Of a DNA stretch of 64,000 bases, positions 1 to 8,242 are shown piece by piece. The DNA lies in the NCBI RefSeq assembly GCF_024734895.1, contig NZ_CP091430.1, positions 226,001 to 290,000 of the forward strand. The letters run 5' to 3'. Each line of letters opens with the position of its first letter. The first letter of the stretch is position 1. The DNA is from Paenibacillus spongiae (GTDB taxonomy: Bacteria; Bacillota; Bacilli; Paenibacillales; Paenibacillaceae). Under the pieces are notes generated by a model that saw only the letters and a program-made list of their open reading frames with translations, was not told where the DNA came from and did not search any database. The position numbers were made by a program, and so were the translations under genes.

Positions 1-1388
1 CGCTCTCCCAGAGCCGGATCGATGAGATCGTCCGGGCTATGGCCGAAGCGGCCGAGCTGGACTCGGAACGGTTGGGCCGCATGGCGGTGGAGGAGACCGG
101 CTTCGGGAATCCGGCGGACAAGGCGACGAAGAACCGTTTTGCGAGCCGGCAGGTATTTGAGGCAATTAAAGACTTGAAGACGGTCGGAATTGTGCGCAAG
201 GACGAGCCGAACCGGGTATGGGAAATCGCGCAGCCGTTCGGCGTCATCTGCGGCATTGTGCCGTCGACGAATCCGACCTCGACCGCGATATTCAAATCGC
301 TTATCGCCATCAAATCGCGGAACGCCATCGTATTCAGCCCGCACCCATCCGCCCTGGGCTGCACGCGGGCGGCCGTGGAGACGGTCCGCAAGGCTGTGGA
401 GCGGGCGGGCGGCCCGAAGGATGCCGTGCTCTGCTTGTCGGAGCCCAGCTTGGAGGCGACGCAGGAGCTGATGAAATCGAAGCTGTCCGACCTTATTCTC
501 GCGACTGGCGGTACGGCGATGGTGAGGGCGGCTTACAGCTCCGGCAAGCCGGCTTACGGAGTGGGGCCGGGGAATGTGCCCGTCTATATTCACCCGAGCG
601 CCGATATTCCGAAGGCGGTGCGCCGCATTATCGATAGCAAGACGTTCGATTACGGCACCATATGCGCCTCGGAGCAAGCGATCGTGGCGGATGCCTCGAT
701 CAAACCGCGGCTGCTTGAGGAGCTGCGGCAGGCGGGCGGTTACGTGCTGGATGACGAGCAGAAGGCCAAGGTAGGCCGCGTCATCCTGGCCGGCGGCAGG
801 CTGAACGCGAACATCGTCGGCAGATCGCCGCGAACGATTGCCGAGATGGCCGGGATCAGTATTCCCGAGCATGCCCGGCTGCTTATCGCAGAAGAGACGG
901 AGATCGGCAAGGACGTCCCCTTTTCCATCGAGAAGCTGTGTCCCGTAATCGCCTTGTACACCTGCGACAACTGGCGGGACGGCTGTCAGATCAGCAAGAA
1001 GCTGTTGGAGAACGGCGGCTTGGGACATACGCTTGGCATCCATTGCGAGGAGATGGACGTCATCGAGGCCTTCGGGCTGGAGAAGCCGGCCTCCCGGATC
1101 GTCGTTAATGCAGGTACGACCTTCGGCGCCATCGGCGCCGTCACGGGCATTCCGCCTTCGATGACGCTTGGCTGCGGATCGTATGGGCATAACATTACGT
1201 CGGATAATGTGGGGCCGATGCATCTCATCAATATCAAGAGAGTCGCGTTCGGGCTTCGGGAGATGGCGCTGGAGCAGCCGGAACAGACGCTTCAGGATCG
1301 GATCGGGCAGGCCTTGCCCGCAGACATTACCCGGGAAGAAATCATGCAGATTATTCAGAACGTGCTGAAGGAAATGCAGGTATCCTGA
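1..1388 (+). CDS. eutE: Acetaldehyde dehydrogenase (CoA-acylating), EutE; 5' end outside window
   Basis: Oxidises acetaldehyde, released by ethanolamine ammonia lyase, to acetyl-CoA with NAD+ inside the microcompartment. The reading frame is open from base 3 with no stop before the first ATG at 39, and codons 3-38 translate to family-like sequence (LSQSRIDEIVRA), so the gene begins outside the window; 461 residues are visible against about 465-490 in the family. The catalytic cysteine lies in GTICASEQ (codon at 663-665), and the conserved stretch GPGNVPVYI follows ATGGTAMV. The last 20 residues, starting DITREEIMQIIQNVLKEM, form a predicted amphipathic helix resembling a microcompartment encapsulation peptide; family members usually carry that signal at the N-terminus, which cannot be seen here. 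An 82-base gap with a hairpin separates it from eutM. EutE versus PduP rests on the neighbouring eut genes. Confidence 0.95.
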   Translation, partial: LSQSRIDEIVRAMAEAAELDSERLGRMAVEETGFGNPADKATKNRFASRQVFEAIKDLKTVGIVRKDEPNRVWEIAQPFGVICGIVPSTNPTSTAIFKSLIAIKSRNAIVFSPHPSALGCTRAAVETVRKAVERAGGPKDAVLCLSEPSLEATQELMKSKLSDLILATGGTAMVRAAYSSGKPAYGVGPGNVPVYIHPSADIPKAVRRIIDSKTFDYGTICASEQAIVADASIKPRLLEELRQAGGYVLDDEQKAKVGRVILAGGRLNANIVGRSPRTIAEMAGISIPEHARLLIAEETEIGKDVPFSIEKLCPVIALYTCDNWRDGCQISKKLLENGGLGHTLGIHCEEMDVIEAFGLEKPASRIVVNAGTTFGAIGAVTGIPPSMTLGCGSYGHNITSDNVGPMHLINIKRVAFGLREMALEQPEQTLQDRIGQALPADITREEIMQIIQNVLKEMQVS

Positions 1389-1389
1389 A

Positions 1390-1408
1390 GCTGCGCTAAG
1401 AGCGCAGC
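1390..1408 (+). other. Perfect hairpin between eutE and eutM
   Basis: GCTGCGCT and AGCGCAGC pair perfectly around AAG, two bases after the eutE stop. No T-run follows, so it is not a typical intrinsic terminator. It lies in the only sizeable gap of the operon and could protect or separate the shell-gene mRNA. I looked for the paired hexaloop (A at 1, G at 4) bound by the ANTAR antiterminator EutV and do not see it. Confidence 0.45.
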
Positions 1409-1470
1409 CCATTTCATACAGAAGTTTGAGAAGCGAGCGTCTATTACATTCATTTTAGGAGGAAATTGAC

Positions 1471-1755
1471 ATGGCAGAGCAAACGGCACTAGGTATGGTG
1501 GAAACGAAGGGTCTGGTAGGTGCGATCGAGGCAGCCGATGCAATGGTAAAGGCGGCGAACGTCAAGCTGATCGGCAAGGAGCATGTCGGCGGAGGGATCG
1601 TCACCGTCATGGTGCGAGGCGATGTAGGCGCGGTCAAAGCAGCGACGGACGCCGGAGCCGCGGCAGCCGAGAAGGTCGGGGAGCTGTTGTCCGTCCATGT
1701 GATTCCAAGACCGCATTCCGATATTGAAGGCATTCTGCCGCGCGTTCAGGCGTAA
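1471..1755 (+). CDS. eutM: Microcompartment shell hexamer protein, EutM/PduA family
   Basis: A 94-residue single-BMC-domain protein, the usual size for the hexamers that tile the facets of bacterial microcompartments. It opens with [20 protein letters not shown], the family signature, and has [17 protein letters not shown] in the middle and HVIPRPH near the end. AGGAGG at 1459 precedes the ATG. It lies between the aldehyde dehydrogenase and the phosphotransacylase, which is common in Firmicute eut loci. EutM, PduA and CcmK paralogues are hard to separate by sequence alone; eutM is assigned from context. Confidence 0.95.
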   Translation: MAEQTALGMVETKGLVGAIEAADAMVKAANVKLIGKEHVGGGIVTVMVRGDVGAVKAATDAGAAAAEKVGELLSVHVIPRPHSDIEGILPRVQA

Positions 1756-1760
1756 GCCGC

Positions 1761-2543
1761 ATGGCCTTTATTACCGAATCCCAACTGCGGGCTTTACTTC
1801 CGCAAGGATTGCCCAATCCGTTTCGGCTGAGCGGCGGCGACCGCTTGACGCCTGCGGCGCGGGACTTTCTGCGCGATCGGGGCATTCCCGTTACGGAAGC
1901 TCCGGTCGTATCTTCATCCGGCGAGGCGAGAAGGCATAAGCCCGAAGCGGATATTCCGGTGGGCGTGTCCAATCGGCATATCCACTTATCCGAGGAGCAC
2001 GTCCGCCTGTTGTTTGGACAGGGGCATACGCTTATGCCCATGAAGGCCTTATCGCAGCGCGGCCAATTTGCCGCCCACGAGACGGTATCGCTGGCCGGAC
2101 CCAAAGGCATGATCAAGAACGTCCGGGTCTTGGGGCCCTCGCGCGGCGAAACGCAAGTGGAAATTACACGCACCGACGGCTTTCTGCTCGGCATTCAACC
2201 GCCGCTCCGGTTATCGGGCGATCATGCGGATACGCCGGGTATCGCCCTCTACGGCCCGAAGGGGCTGGTCGTGATCGAGAGCGGTGTCATTGTGGCGAAG
2301 GCGCACATACATATGTCGCCGGCGGATGCCGCCAGATACGGCGTTACGCATGGCGACCGGGTATCGGTGCAGACGCATGGTCAGCGGCCGCTCACATTCG
2401 GAGAAGTCGCCATAAGAGTTCATGCCGACTTCTCGCTTGATTTCCATATCGATACCGACGAGGCCAACGCGGCATTCCTGCAGCAGGGCGATTACGTATC
2501 CATCAGTGCCGGCGGTTCGGACGCTGCTTGGGCAAAGGGGTGA
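1761..2543 (+). CDS. eutD: Phosphate acyltransferase, PduL type (EutD role), with an extra N-terminal domain
   Basis: Converts acetyl-CoA and phosphate to acetyl phosphate and CoA, so CoA is recycled inside the compartment. It is the PduL type, unrelated to the classic Pta fold: IPVGVSNRHIHLSEEH (about residues 69-84), AHIHMSP and LDFHIDTDEANA supply the conserved metal-binding histidines. PduL is normally about 210 residues; this protein has 260. The additional N-terminal part (residues 1-60) contains ITESQLRALL and LTPAARDFLRDRGIPV, a pattern seen at the N-terminus of EutT/EutQ-type cobalamin proteins and again at the C-terminus of the next gene. The ATG lies 5 bases after eutM. The phosphotransacylase call is firm; the domain relationship is my own comparison. 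Confidence 0.92.
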   Translation: MAFITESQLRALLPQGLPNPFRLSGGDRLTPAARDFLRDRGIPVTEAPVVSSSGEARRHKPEADIPVGVSNRHIHLSEEHVRLLFGQGHTLMPMKALSQRGQFAAHETVSLAGPKGMIKNVRVLGPSRGETQVEITRTDGFLLGIQPPLRLSGDHADTPGIALYGPKGLVVIESGVIVAKAHIHMSPADAARYGVTHGDRVSVQTHGQRPLTFGEVAIRVHADFSLDFHIDTDEANAAFLQQGDYVSISAGGSDAAWAKG

Positions 2544-2548
2544 GAAAC

Positions 2549-3355
2549 ATGGATGTACGTGAGCTTGTAAAGGAAATAGCCAAGGAATTGCTTGCGGCGG
2601 CGGTTCAGTCCGCACCTCGGCCGAAGGTGCTCTTTCTGTTCTGCGACAGCCGCGCGCATGAGGCTTTTTCGGATACGTTCATTTTGCTGGAGAACCAAGG
2701 CATTGATTGCGATCTCGCGTTTCTGGACGGCGAGACGTCCGCTTGGATCGGCATGCACAAGTGCGAGAGCTCCGGCGTTAAGCGTTCCATCGCCATTGAC
2801 GAGTATGCGCCGGCGCCGCTGGAGCTGCCGCAGAGTTACGTAGGGATCGTCATCCCCGAGATCGATCTCGATAACGCGGCCCGCATCGCAACCGGGATGA
2901 AGGGATCGGTGAAGTCGGAGCTTGTATTTGCGGCGCTGCTTCTAGGCAAGCCGGTATGGATCGGGAAGGATTCCGGCGGCATTAAGCGGGCCGACCGCCA
3001 GACGTTGAAGACGCTGGAGCTGACGCCCGGCTATGCGAAGCTGTTCCGAACCCACATGGATGCCTTGGAAGGTCTGGGAATTCGGTTGATCGACCGGTCT
3101 GAGCTGGCTGCGGATCTTGTTCGCATGTTCGGCTCCTCTTCCGATGCAGCGCATTCCCCGAATGCTGCTGTAAAGGAAAATAACCCGACTCCGGCCTCGG
3201 TACGAAGGGCGCTCATCACGGCGGACTGGGTAGCTGCTCATGCCTCCGCCTTGGGAGGCTCGCTTGAGCTGGATCCGAAGACAATCGTATCCCCGCTCGC
3301 CAGAGATATGTTGAAGCAGCGGGGAATTAACCTTCAATACACGAGCAAAGGGTGA
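2549..3355 (+). CDS. Microcompartment-operon protein of unknown function
   Basis: A 268-residue protein; the ATG at 2549 is preferred over an in-frame start at 2528 because AAAGGGG precedes it and it clears the eutD stop. Residues 1-20 (MDVRELVKEIAKELLAA...) form an amphipathic helix like an encapsulation peptide. Residues about 26-170 look like an alpha/beta fold beginning KVLFLFCDS, with PQSYVGIVIPEIDLDNAARI and LVFAALLLGKPVWIGKDSGG; this resembles flavoprotein-like proteins encoded in other Firmicute microcompartment loci, but I cannot name a reaction. A Pro/Asn/Ser linker leads to a C-terminal domain of about 45 residues, ITADWVAAHA... IVSPLARDMLKQRGI, matching the N-terminus of the preceding phosphotransacylase. 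Likely a lumenal accessory protein. Confidence 0.85.
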   Translation: MDVRELVKEIAKELLAAAVQSAPRPKVLFLFCDSRAHEAFSDTFILLENQGIDCDLAFLDGETSAWIGMHKCESSGVKRSIAIDEYAPAPLELPQSYVGIVIPEIDLDNAARIATGMKGSVKSELVFAALLLGKPVWIGKDSGGIKRADRQTLKTLELTPGYAKLFRTHMDALEGLGIRLIDRSELAADLVRMFGSSSDAAHSPNAAVKENNPTPASVRRALITADWVAAHASALGGSLELDPKTIVSPLARDMLKQRGINLQYTSKG

Positions 3356-3360
3356 TGGGC

Positions 3361-3642
3361 ATGCTGCTAGGCAAAGTCATCGGAAGCGTATGGGCGACCC
3401 AGAAGGAAGCCGGGATGGAGAACCTGAAGCTGATGATCGTTCAGCCGTTGGATGCCGGCGATCAGGAGGCCGGGCAGCCGGTTGTCGCCGCCGACCGGAT
3501 CGGAGCGGGCATCGGGGAGAAGGTCATTGTCTCACGGGGGAATCCGGCGCGCATGCTGTTCCCGGAGAGGGTCGTTCCGATCGACGCCATTATCGTCGGC
3601 ATAGTCGATTCGATGGAAATCGCGGGCCAAGGAGGGGAATAG
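3361..3642 (+). CDS. eutN: Microcompartment vertex protein, EutN/CcmL family
   Basis: A 93-residue protein of the pentameric vertex family that caps the corners of the shell. [26 protein letters not shown] and [13 protein letters not shown] are the conserved segments, and [13 protein letters not shown] ends the fold. Starts at 3352 (GTG) and 3355 (ATG) are in frame, but ATG 3361 begins exactly at the family N-terminus and has AAGGGTGAT just upstream. It starts 5 bases after the preceding stop and ends 1 base before eutS, so it is translationally coupled. Confidence 0.93.
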   Translation: MLLGKVIGSVWATQKEAGMENLKLMIVQPLDAGDQEAGQPVVAADRIGAGIGEKVIVSRGNPARMLFPERVVPIDAIIVGIVDSMEIAGQGGE

Positions 3643-3643
3643 G

Positions 3644-3979
3644 ATGGAGAAGCAGCGCGTGATCCAGGAATACGTTCCCGGGAAGCAGGTTACCTTGTCG
3701 CATATCATCGCGAATCCCGATCCCGTGATCTACGACAAATTGGGCATCGATCAGGCCGGAGCCATCGGGATTCTTACGCTAACGCCGACCGAAACGGCGA
3801 TTATCGCGGCGGATATCGCCACCAAGGCGGCCGTTGTGGAAATCGGCTATTTGGACCGGTTCACCGGATCGTTAGTATTAAGCGGAGAGGTGTCGGCCGT
3901 CGAGATGGCGGTCGCTACGGTTAACGACTTTCTGAGCAGCAAGCTGTTCTTCACGCCGGCTCCGATTACCCGCTCATGA
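3644..3979 (+). CDS. eutS: Microcompartment shell protein, EutS/PduU type
   Basis: A 111-residue, circularly permuted BMC-domain shell protein. [20 protein letters not shown] at the N-terminus forms the small beta barrel typical of EutS/PduU hexamers; [20 protein letters not shown] and [10 protein letters not shown] are the permuted BMC core. GGGGAATAGG precedes the ATG. Its TGA overlaps the eutP ATG (ATGA). In Salmonella eutS opens the operon, while here it lies in the middle between eutN and eutP. Confidence 0.93.
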   Translation: MEKQRVIQEYVPGKQVTLSHIIANPDPVIYDKLGIDQAGAIGILTLTPTETAIIAADIATKAAVVEIGYLDRFTGSLVLSGEVSAVEMAVATVNDFLSSKLFFTPAPITRS

Positions 3980-4434
3980 AGAAGAGGCGCGCCATGGTAA
4001 TCGGATCGGTGGGAGCAGGCAAATCGTCATTAATCCGCGCTCTTCTGAACGACGATCGGGAAGTAGCGAAGACGCAGAGCCTGCTGTTTCGGGACTGGCT
4101 GATCGACACGCCGGGCGAATACTGCGAGAATCCGCTGCAGTACCGCTATTTGATCGCAACCTCCTTCGATACCAAATTACTGGTGCTGGTGCAAGATGCG
4201 ACCAAGGAACGGGGATATTTTCCCCCGGGTTTCGCCGGCGGATTTCCCGTGCCGGCTATCGGCGTTATCACGAAGATCGACCATCCATCGGCCAATCCGG
4301 CCAAGGCCGAACGGCTGCTCCGGCAGGCGATGCCAAAGGGCGAGTGCTTCGCCGTCTCCTCCTGGGAGGGAACCGGCATCGAGGAGCTGCGAAGCCGGAT
4401 CGACCATCTGCTGCAGAGCGACGGGAGAAGGTGA
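3976..4434 (+). CDS. eutP: EutP/PduV-family P-loop NTPase
   Basis: A 152-residue Ras-like P-loop protein. Walker [10 protein letters not shown] lies at about residues 10-18, the switch-II-like DTPGEY follows, and TKID gives the guanine-specificity motif. EutP of Salmonella has been reported to act as an acetate kinase and PduV associates with the compartment; which activity this protein has cannot be told from sequence. It starts inside the eutS stop codon by a 4-base ATGA overlap and has no obvious ribosome binding site of its own, so translation is probably coupled. Confidence 0.92.
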   Translation: MKKRRAMVIGSVGAGKSSLIRALLNDDREVAKTQSLLFRDWLIDTPGEYCENPLQYRYLIATSFDTKLLVLVQDATKERGYFPPGFAGGFPVPAIGVITKIDHPSANPAKAERLLRQAMPKGECFAVSSWEGTGIEELRSRIDHLLQSDGRR

Positions 4435-4439
4435 CCCGC

Positions 4440-5852
4440 ATGGACGAGGAGTGGATCACCAGCGTCGGAATCGATTTGGGCACCAGCACGACCAAATGCA
4501 TCGTCAGCCGCCTGCGGCTGGCACGCAAATCGGCAGCCCATGCATTGCCCAGATTCGAAATCGCCGAGCGGCGATTGGCGTATGAGAGTGCCGTCTATTC
4601 GACACCGCTGCTGAATCGCGATGAAATCGATATCGCGCAGGTGATGCGGTGGCTGGAACAGGAATACGGGAAGGCGGGCATCCGCCTGTCGGATATTAAG
4701 AGCGGCGCGGTGATCATAACGGGGGAGACGGCTACCAAGCATAACGCCAAGCAGCTGCTCCATTACTTGGCCGACAGAGCCGGCGACTTCGTCGTCGCAA
4801 CAGCGGGGGCGGATCTGGAGTCGCTGTTGTCGGGCAAAGGATCGGGGGCGGAACGCAGATCGGAGCAGTCCCGCGGAGTCGTCTGTAATATCGATATCGG
4901 CGGGGGGACGGCGAATGCGTCCTTCTTCCGCCGAGGGCGCATGATCGAAACCGTGACGCTGCATGTCGGAGGACGGCTGATTCAATTAACGCCGGAAGGG
5001 CGGATCGTCTATGTCTCGGAGGCCATACGTCCGTGGCTGCGGGAGAACGGCTTTCACCTTCAGGTGGGGGCAGCCCCGACATACGACTACGTTCGCCTGA
5101 TCGCCCGGCAGATGAGCCGGACCCTGCTGGACTTTCTTCAGGGGGTTCCGTCCCAAGGCAGGCTGCTTGCTGTGGGCCGTGTGCCGGAGGAAATGCCGGC
5201 CATCGGTGAATGGATGATCTCAGGCGGCATCGGCGCCATGCTCGGAGCGGTACCGCCAGAGAGCATGAAGGAGACGGCGGTGTACGGGGATTTCGGACCG
5301 CTGCTGGCTGCGGCGCTGGCGGAGGAATGCGCACGGAGGTCCTTCTCCCTCATTCGTGCCGCTCATGCCGTTCACGCGACCGTCATTGGCGCCGGCATGC
5401 AGAGCACCGAGATCAGCGGCGCTACGCTGCATCTGACCCCCGACATGCTGCCGATGAAGAACATGCCGGTCGTGAAGCTGCCGGATGACGATGCGGAGGC
5501 GGCGATCCGGTCGGGGCTGCAAATTTACGGCCAAGACAGCTGCCCGCCCTTCGCGCTGTTTATTCCTTCGCGGAGGAATGTCACCTACGACATAATACGG
5601 CGGTTGTCGGAGTCCATCGTGCAGGGGTATCTGCGCCTCGTGCCCGGCTGCGCCAAGCTGGTCGTCGTCTGCGAGAACGATATGGCCAAAGCGCTTGGGC
5701 AGTCGCTTCTGCTCCGTTCGTCAGGCGCGCTCCGCATCGTGTGCATCGATCAGGTTAAGGTGGATCATGGCGATTATTTGGATCTGGGCGAACCGATTCG
5801 AGGGACGATGGTTCCCGTTATTGTCAAAACCCTGGTTTTTTCCGGCAGTTAG
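4440..5852 (+). CDS. eutA: Ethanolamine ammonia lyase reactivating factor EutA
   Basis: A 470-residue actin/Hsp70-like ATPase that frees damaged cobalamin from ethanolamine ammonia lyase so that fresh adenosylcobalamin can bind. The phosphate-binding motif SVGIDLGTSTTKCIVSRL is near the N-terminus and a second one, CNIDIGGGTANASFFRRG, follows mid-protein. The open frame extends back to 4344 inside eutP, but ATG 4440 is 5 bases after the eutP stop, is preceded by GAGAAGGTGA and begins at the family N-terminus. It sits directly upstream of eutBC, its substrate enzyme. Confidence 0.95.
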   Translation: MDEEWITSVGIDLGTSTTKCIVSRLRLARKSAAHALPRFEIAERRLAYESAVYSTPLLNRDEIDIAQVMRWLEQEYGKAGIRLSDIKSGAVIITGETATKHNAKQLLHYLADRAGDFVVATAGADLESLLSGKGSGAERRSEQSRGVVCNIDIGGGTANASFFRRGRMIETVTLHVGGRLIQLTPEGRIVYVSEAIRPWLRENGFHLQVGAAPTYDYVRLIARQMSRTLLDFLQGVPSQGRLLAVGRVPEEMPAIGEWMISGGIGAMLGAVPPESMKETAVYGDFGPLLAAALAEECARRSFSLIRAAHAVHATVIGAGMQSTEISGATLHLTPDMLPMKNMPVVKLPDDDAEAAIRSGLQIYGQDSCPPFALFIPSRRNVTYDIIRRLSESIVQGYLRLVPGCAKLVVVCENDMAKALGQSLLLRSSGALRIVCIDQVKVDHGDYLDLGEPIRGTMVPVIVKTLVFSGS

Positions 5853-5870
5853 GAGATGAGGTGAGGGCTC

Positions 5871-7232
5871 ATGAATTTAAAGACGACATTGCTCGGACAA
5901 ACCTATCATTTTCGCGATTTGAAGGATCTTATGGCCAAGGCCAACGAGGAGAAGGCAGGCGATCAGCTGGCCGGCCTTGCCGCGCAGAACGCCAAGGAGC
6001 GGATGGCCGCGAAGTGGATCCTCTCCGAGCTGACTCTTGAGCAGATCCGGGAGAATCCGCTGCTGCCCCCGGAGCAGGATGAAGTATCCCGGGTCATCGA
6101 GGAGGACTTGAACAAGAAGATTTATGCGGAAATCCGGCGCTGGACCGTGGCCGAGCTGCGTGAATATCTGCTGTCGTCTTCGACTGGAACGGATGACATC
6201 CGGCGCATCAGCAGGGGACTCACGAGCGAGATGATCGCAGCGGTATCCAAGGTGATGAACAATCTCGATCTCATTCAAGCAGCGTCCAAGATCGAGGTGA
6301 TCACGCACTGCAATATCTCCATCGGGCAGAAGGGCGTGCTCGCGGGAAGAGCGCAGCCGAATCATCCGGCGGATGACGTAAACGGCATCCGGGCCTCCTT
6401 GTTCGAAGCGCTCAGCTACGGGATCGGGGATGCGGTGATCGGCATTAATCCGGTTATCGACACCGCCGACAGCGTGAAGGCCATTATGAATATGACCAAG
6501 GACGTGATGGATCGTTTCCGGATTCCGACGCAGAACTGCGTGCTTGCGCATATTACGACCCAGATGCGGGCCATTCGGCAGGGCGGGCATGCGGATTTGG
6601 TGTTCCAGAGCCTGGCCGGAACCGAAGCGGGCAACCTTGCGTTCGGCATCGATCTGGCGCTGCTGCAGGAGGCGGATGCGCTTGCCCGCAGCGAAGGGAC
6701 GGGGACCGGTCCGAACGTATGGTATTTCGAAACCGGACAAGGCTCCGAGCTGTCCGGCGATGCGCATCATGGCATCGACCAGGTGACGCTCGAAGCAAGA
6801 TGCTACGGCTTGGCGCGAAGGTTCAAGCCGTTTATCGTCAATACGGTGGTCGGCTTCATCGGTCCGGAGTATTTGTACGACGGCAGGCAGGTGACCCGTG
6901 CGGGGCTGGAAGATCACTTCATGGGCAAGCTGCATCAGCTGCCCATGGGCGTCGATGTGTGCTACACCAACCATATGAAAGTCGACCAGAATGACATGGA
7001 TAACTTAGCGGTGTTACTCGGTAACGCCGGGGTGAATTTCATCATCGGTGTGCCAATGGCGGATGATTGCATGCTGAACTATCAATCCACGAGCTATCAC
7101 GATATCGCCACGCTGAGGGAGACGCTCGGCCTGCGTCCGGCGCCGGCGTTCGAGCAGTGGCTGGAGTCGATGGGCATTATGTCGGGCGGCAAGCTTACCG
7201 CGGCGGCGGGCGATGCGACCTTGTTTGCATAG
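5871..7232 (+). CDS. eutB: Ethanolamine ammonia lyase large subunit EutB
   Basis: The 453-residue catalytic TIM-barrel subunit of the adenosylcobalamin-dependent enzyme that splits ethanolamine into acetaldehyde and ammonia; length is the family norm. Conserved segments include QPNHPADDVNGIRASLFEA, GIGDAVIGINPV, FETGQGSELSGDAHHG and GVDVCYTNHMKVDQNDMDN. TAGGAGATGAGG precedes the ATG, 18 bases after eutA. It works with EutC, encoded 8 bases downstream. No damage or unusual insertion is seen. Confidence 0.97.
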   Translation: MNLKTTLLGQTYHFRDLKDLMAKANEEKAGDQLAGLAAQNAKERMAAKWILSELTLEQIRENPLLPPEQDEVSRVIEEDLNKKIYAEIRRWTVAELREYLLSSSTGTDDIRRISRGLTSEMIAAVSKVMNNLDLIQAASKIEVITHCNISIGQKGVLAGRAQPNHPADDVNGIRASLFEALSYGIGDAVIGINPVIDTADSVKAIMNMTKDVMDRFRIPTQNCVLAHITTQMRAIRQGGHADLVFQSLAGTEAGNLAFGIDLALLQEADALARSEGTGTGPNVWYFETGQGSELSGDAHHGIDQVTLEARCYGLARRFKPFIVNTVVGFIGPEYLYDGRQVTRAGLEDHFMGKLHQLPMGVDVCYTNHMKVDQNDMDNLAVLLGNAGVNFIIGVPMADDCMLNYQSTSYHDIATLRETLGLRPAPAFEQWLESMGIMSGGKLTAAAGDATLFA

Positions 7233-7240
7233 GAGGCGGG

Positions 7241-8125
7241 ATGATGAAACAACCGATCGATCTGCAGGAATTGACGGACCGGATCATGAGAGAGCTCCAG
7301 GATCGGCTGCCGCAGCGGCAAGTGCATCAGCAGCAGCGGGGAGCTGCTGATCCAGGGGAGGCGTTTGTTGCGGTCACGGAATCATCCACGGAGGCCGATA
7401 CGCCTCCAATGGTGCCGAATCCGCATGCGCCGGAGCTGCTGGAGGAATGGTGCGCCTCGACGCCGGCACGGATCGGGGTGTGGCGGGCAGGGACGCGGCC
7501 GCTCACGCGGGCGATGCTGAAGTTTCGCTGCGACCATGCGGCGGCCGTCGATTCCGTATACGGCGAGGTAACGCCCGAGACGCTGGACCGCTACGGGTTA
7601 TTCACGGTGGAGACGCAGTACGGGAACATCGAGAACTATTTGAAGCGTCCGGATATGGGCAGGGTGTTGACCGACCGGAGCGCGGAGCGTCTGCTGCAGG
7701 AATGCCGCAGGAAGCCCCAGGTGCAAATCGTCGTCTCCGACGGCTTGAGCGCGAATGCGATCGAGCGGAACCTGCCCGATGTGTATCCTGCACTGCTGGA
7801 TTCCCTGCAAGCGAATGGACTGAATTATGGGACCCCGTTCTTCGTAAAAGGGGGAAGGGTAGCGGTGATGGATCACATTGGCGAGCTGCTGCAGCCGGAG
7901 GTGCTGGTGCTGCTCATCGGCGAGCGGCCCGGATTAGTCTCGTCCTCCTCCATGAGCGCTTATATGTGCTACCGTCCCCGGAAAGGGATGATGGAGTCGG
8001 ACCGTACGGTGCTGTCCAATATCCATCCGGGCGGTACGCCTCCGGTAGAAGCCGGCGCTCACATCGGCACGCTGCTGAGAAGCATGCTGGAGCAGCGAGC
8101 TAGCGGCGTGAAGCTGGTCGTTTGA
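7241..8125 (+). CDS. eutC: Ethanolamine ammonia lyase small subunit EutC
   Basis: The 294-residue small subunit that completes the cobalamin site. The frame is open from 7067, but ATG 7241 directly follows AGGAGGCGGG. Residues 1-20 include DLQELTDRIMRELQDRL, an amphipathic helix of the kind that directs EutC into the compartment lumen, followed by a flexible Gln/Pro/Ser-rich linker of about 40 residues before the enzyme core (TPARIGVWRAGTRPLT). Further core motifs are VVSDGLSANAIERN, IGERPGL and MCYRPRKGM. It is the last gene of the operon; a perfect terminator hairpin follows 45 bases downstream. Confidence 0.96.
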   Translation: MMKQPIDLQELTDRIMRELQDRLPQRQVHQQQRGAADPGEAFVAVTESSTEADTPPMVPNPHAPELLEEWCASTPARIGVWRAGTRPLTRAMLKFRCDHAAAVDSVYGEVTPETLDRYGLFTVETQYGNIENYLKRPDMGRVLTDRSAERLLQECRRKPQVQIVVSDGLSANAIERNLPDVYPALLDSLQANGLNYGTPFFVKGGRVAVMDHIGELLQPEVLVLLIGERPGLVSSSSMSAYMCYRPRKGMMESDRTVLSNIHPGGTPPVEAGAHIGTLLRSMLEQRASGVKLVV

Positions 8126-8170
8126 ATCGTATCGTTGTCCGGATTAGCAGCTGCCATGCTGTGCTGCGTA

Positions 8171-8208
8171 CATAAGAAAAAGCCCTTCGCGGAGGGCTTT
8201 TTCTTATG
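8171..8208. terminator. Bidirectional intrinsic terminator between eutC and exoA
   Basis: A perfect 16-bp stem (CATAAGAAAAAGCCCT with AGGGCTTTTTCTTATG) and a 6-base loop. The A/T tract within the stem gives a T-run on both strands, so it can end both the eut operon and the convergent exonuclease gene. Confidence 0.9.
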
Positions 8209-8242
8209 CGCCAGAGAGAGTCTCCCGGCAAGACCGACAAGA

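Noticed and set aside
1390..1470. EutV (ANTAR) target hairpins before eutM
   Set aside because: Only one hairpin is seen, with a 3-base loop rather than paired hexaloops with A1 and G4, and no terminator follows.
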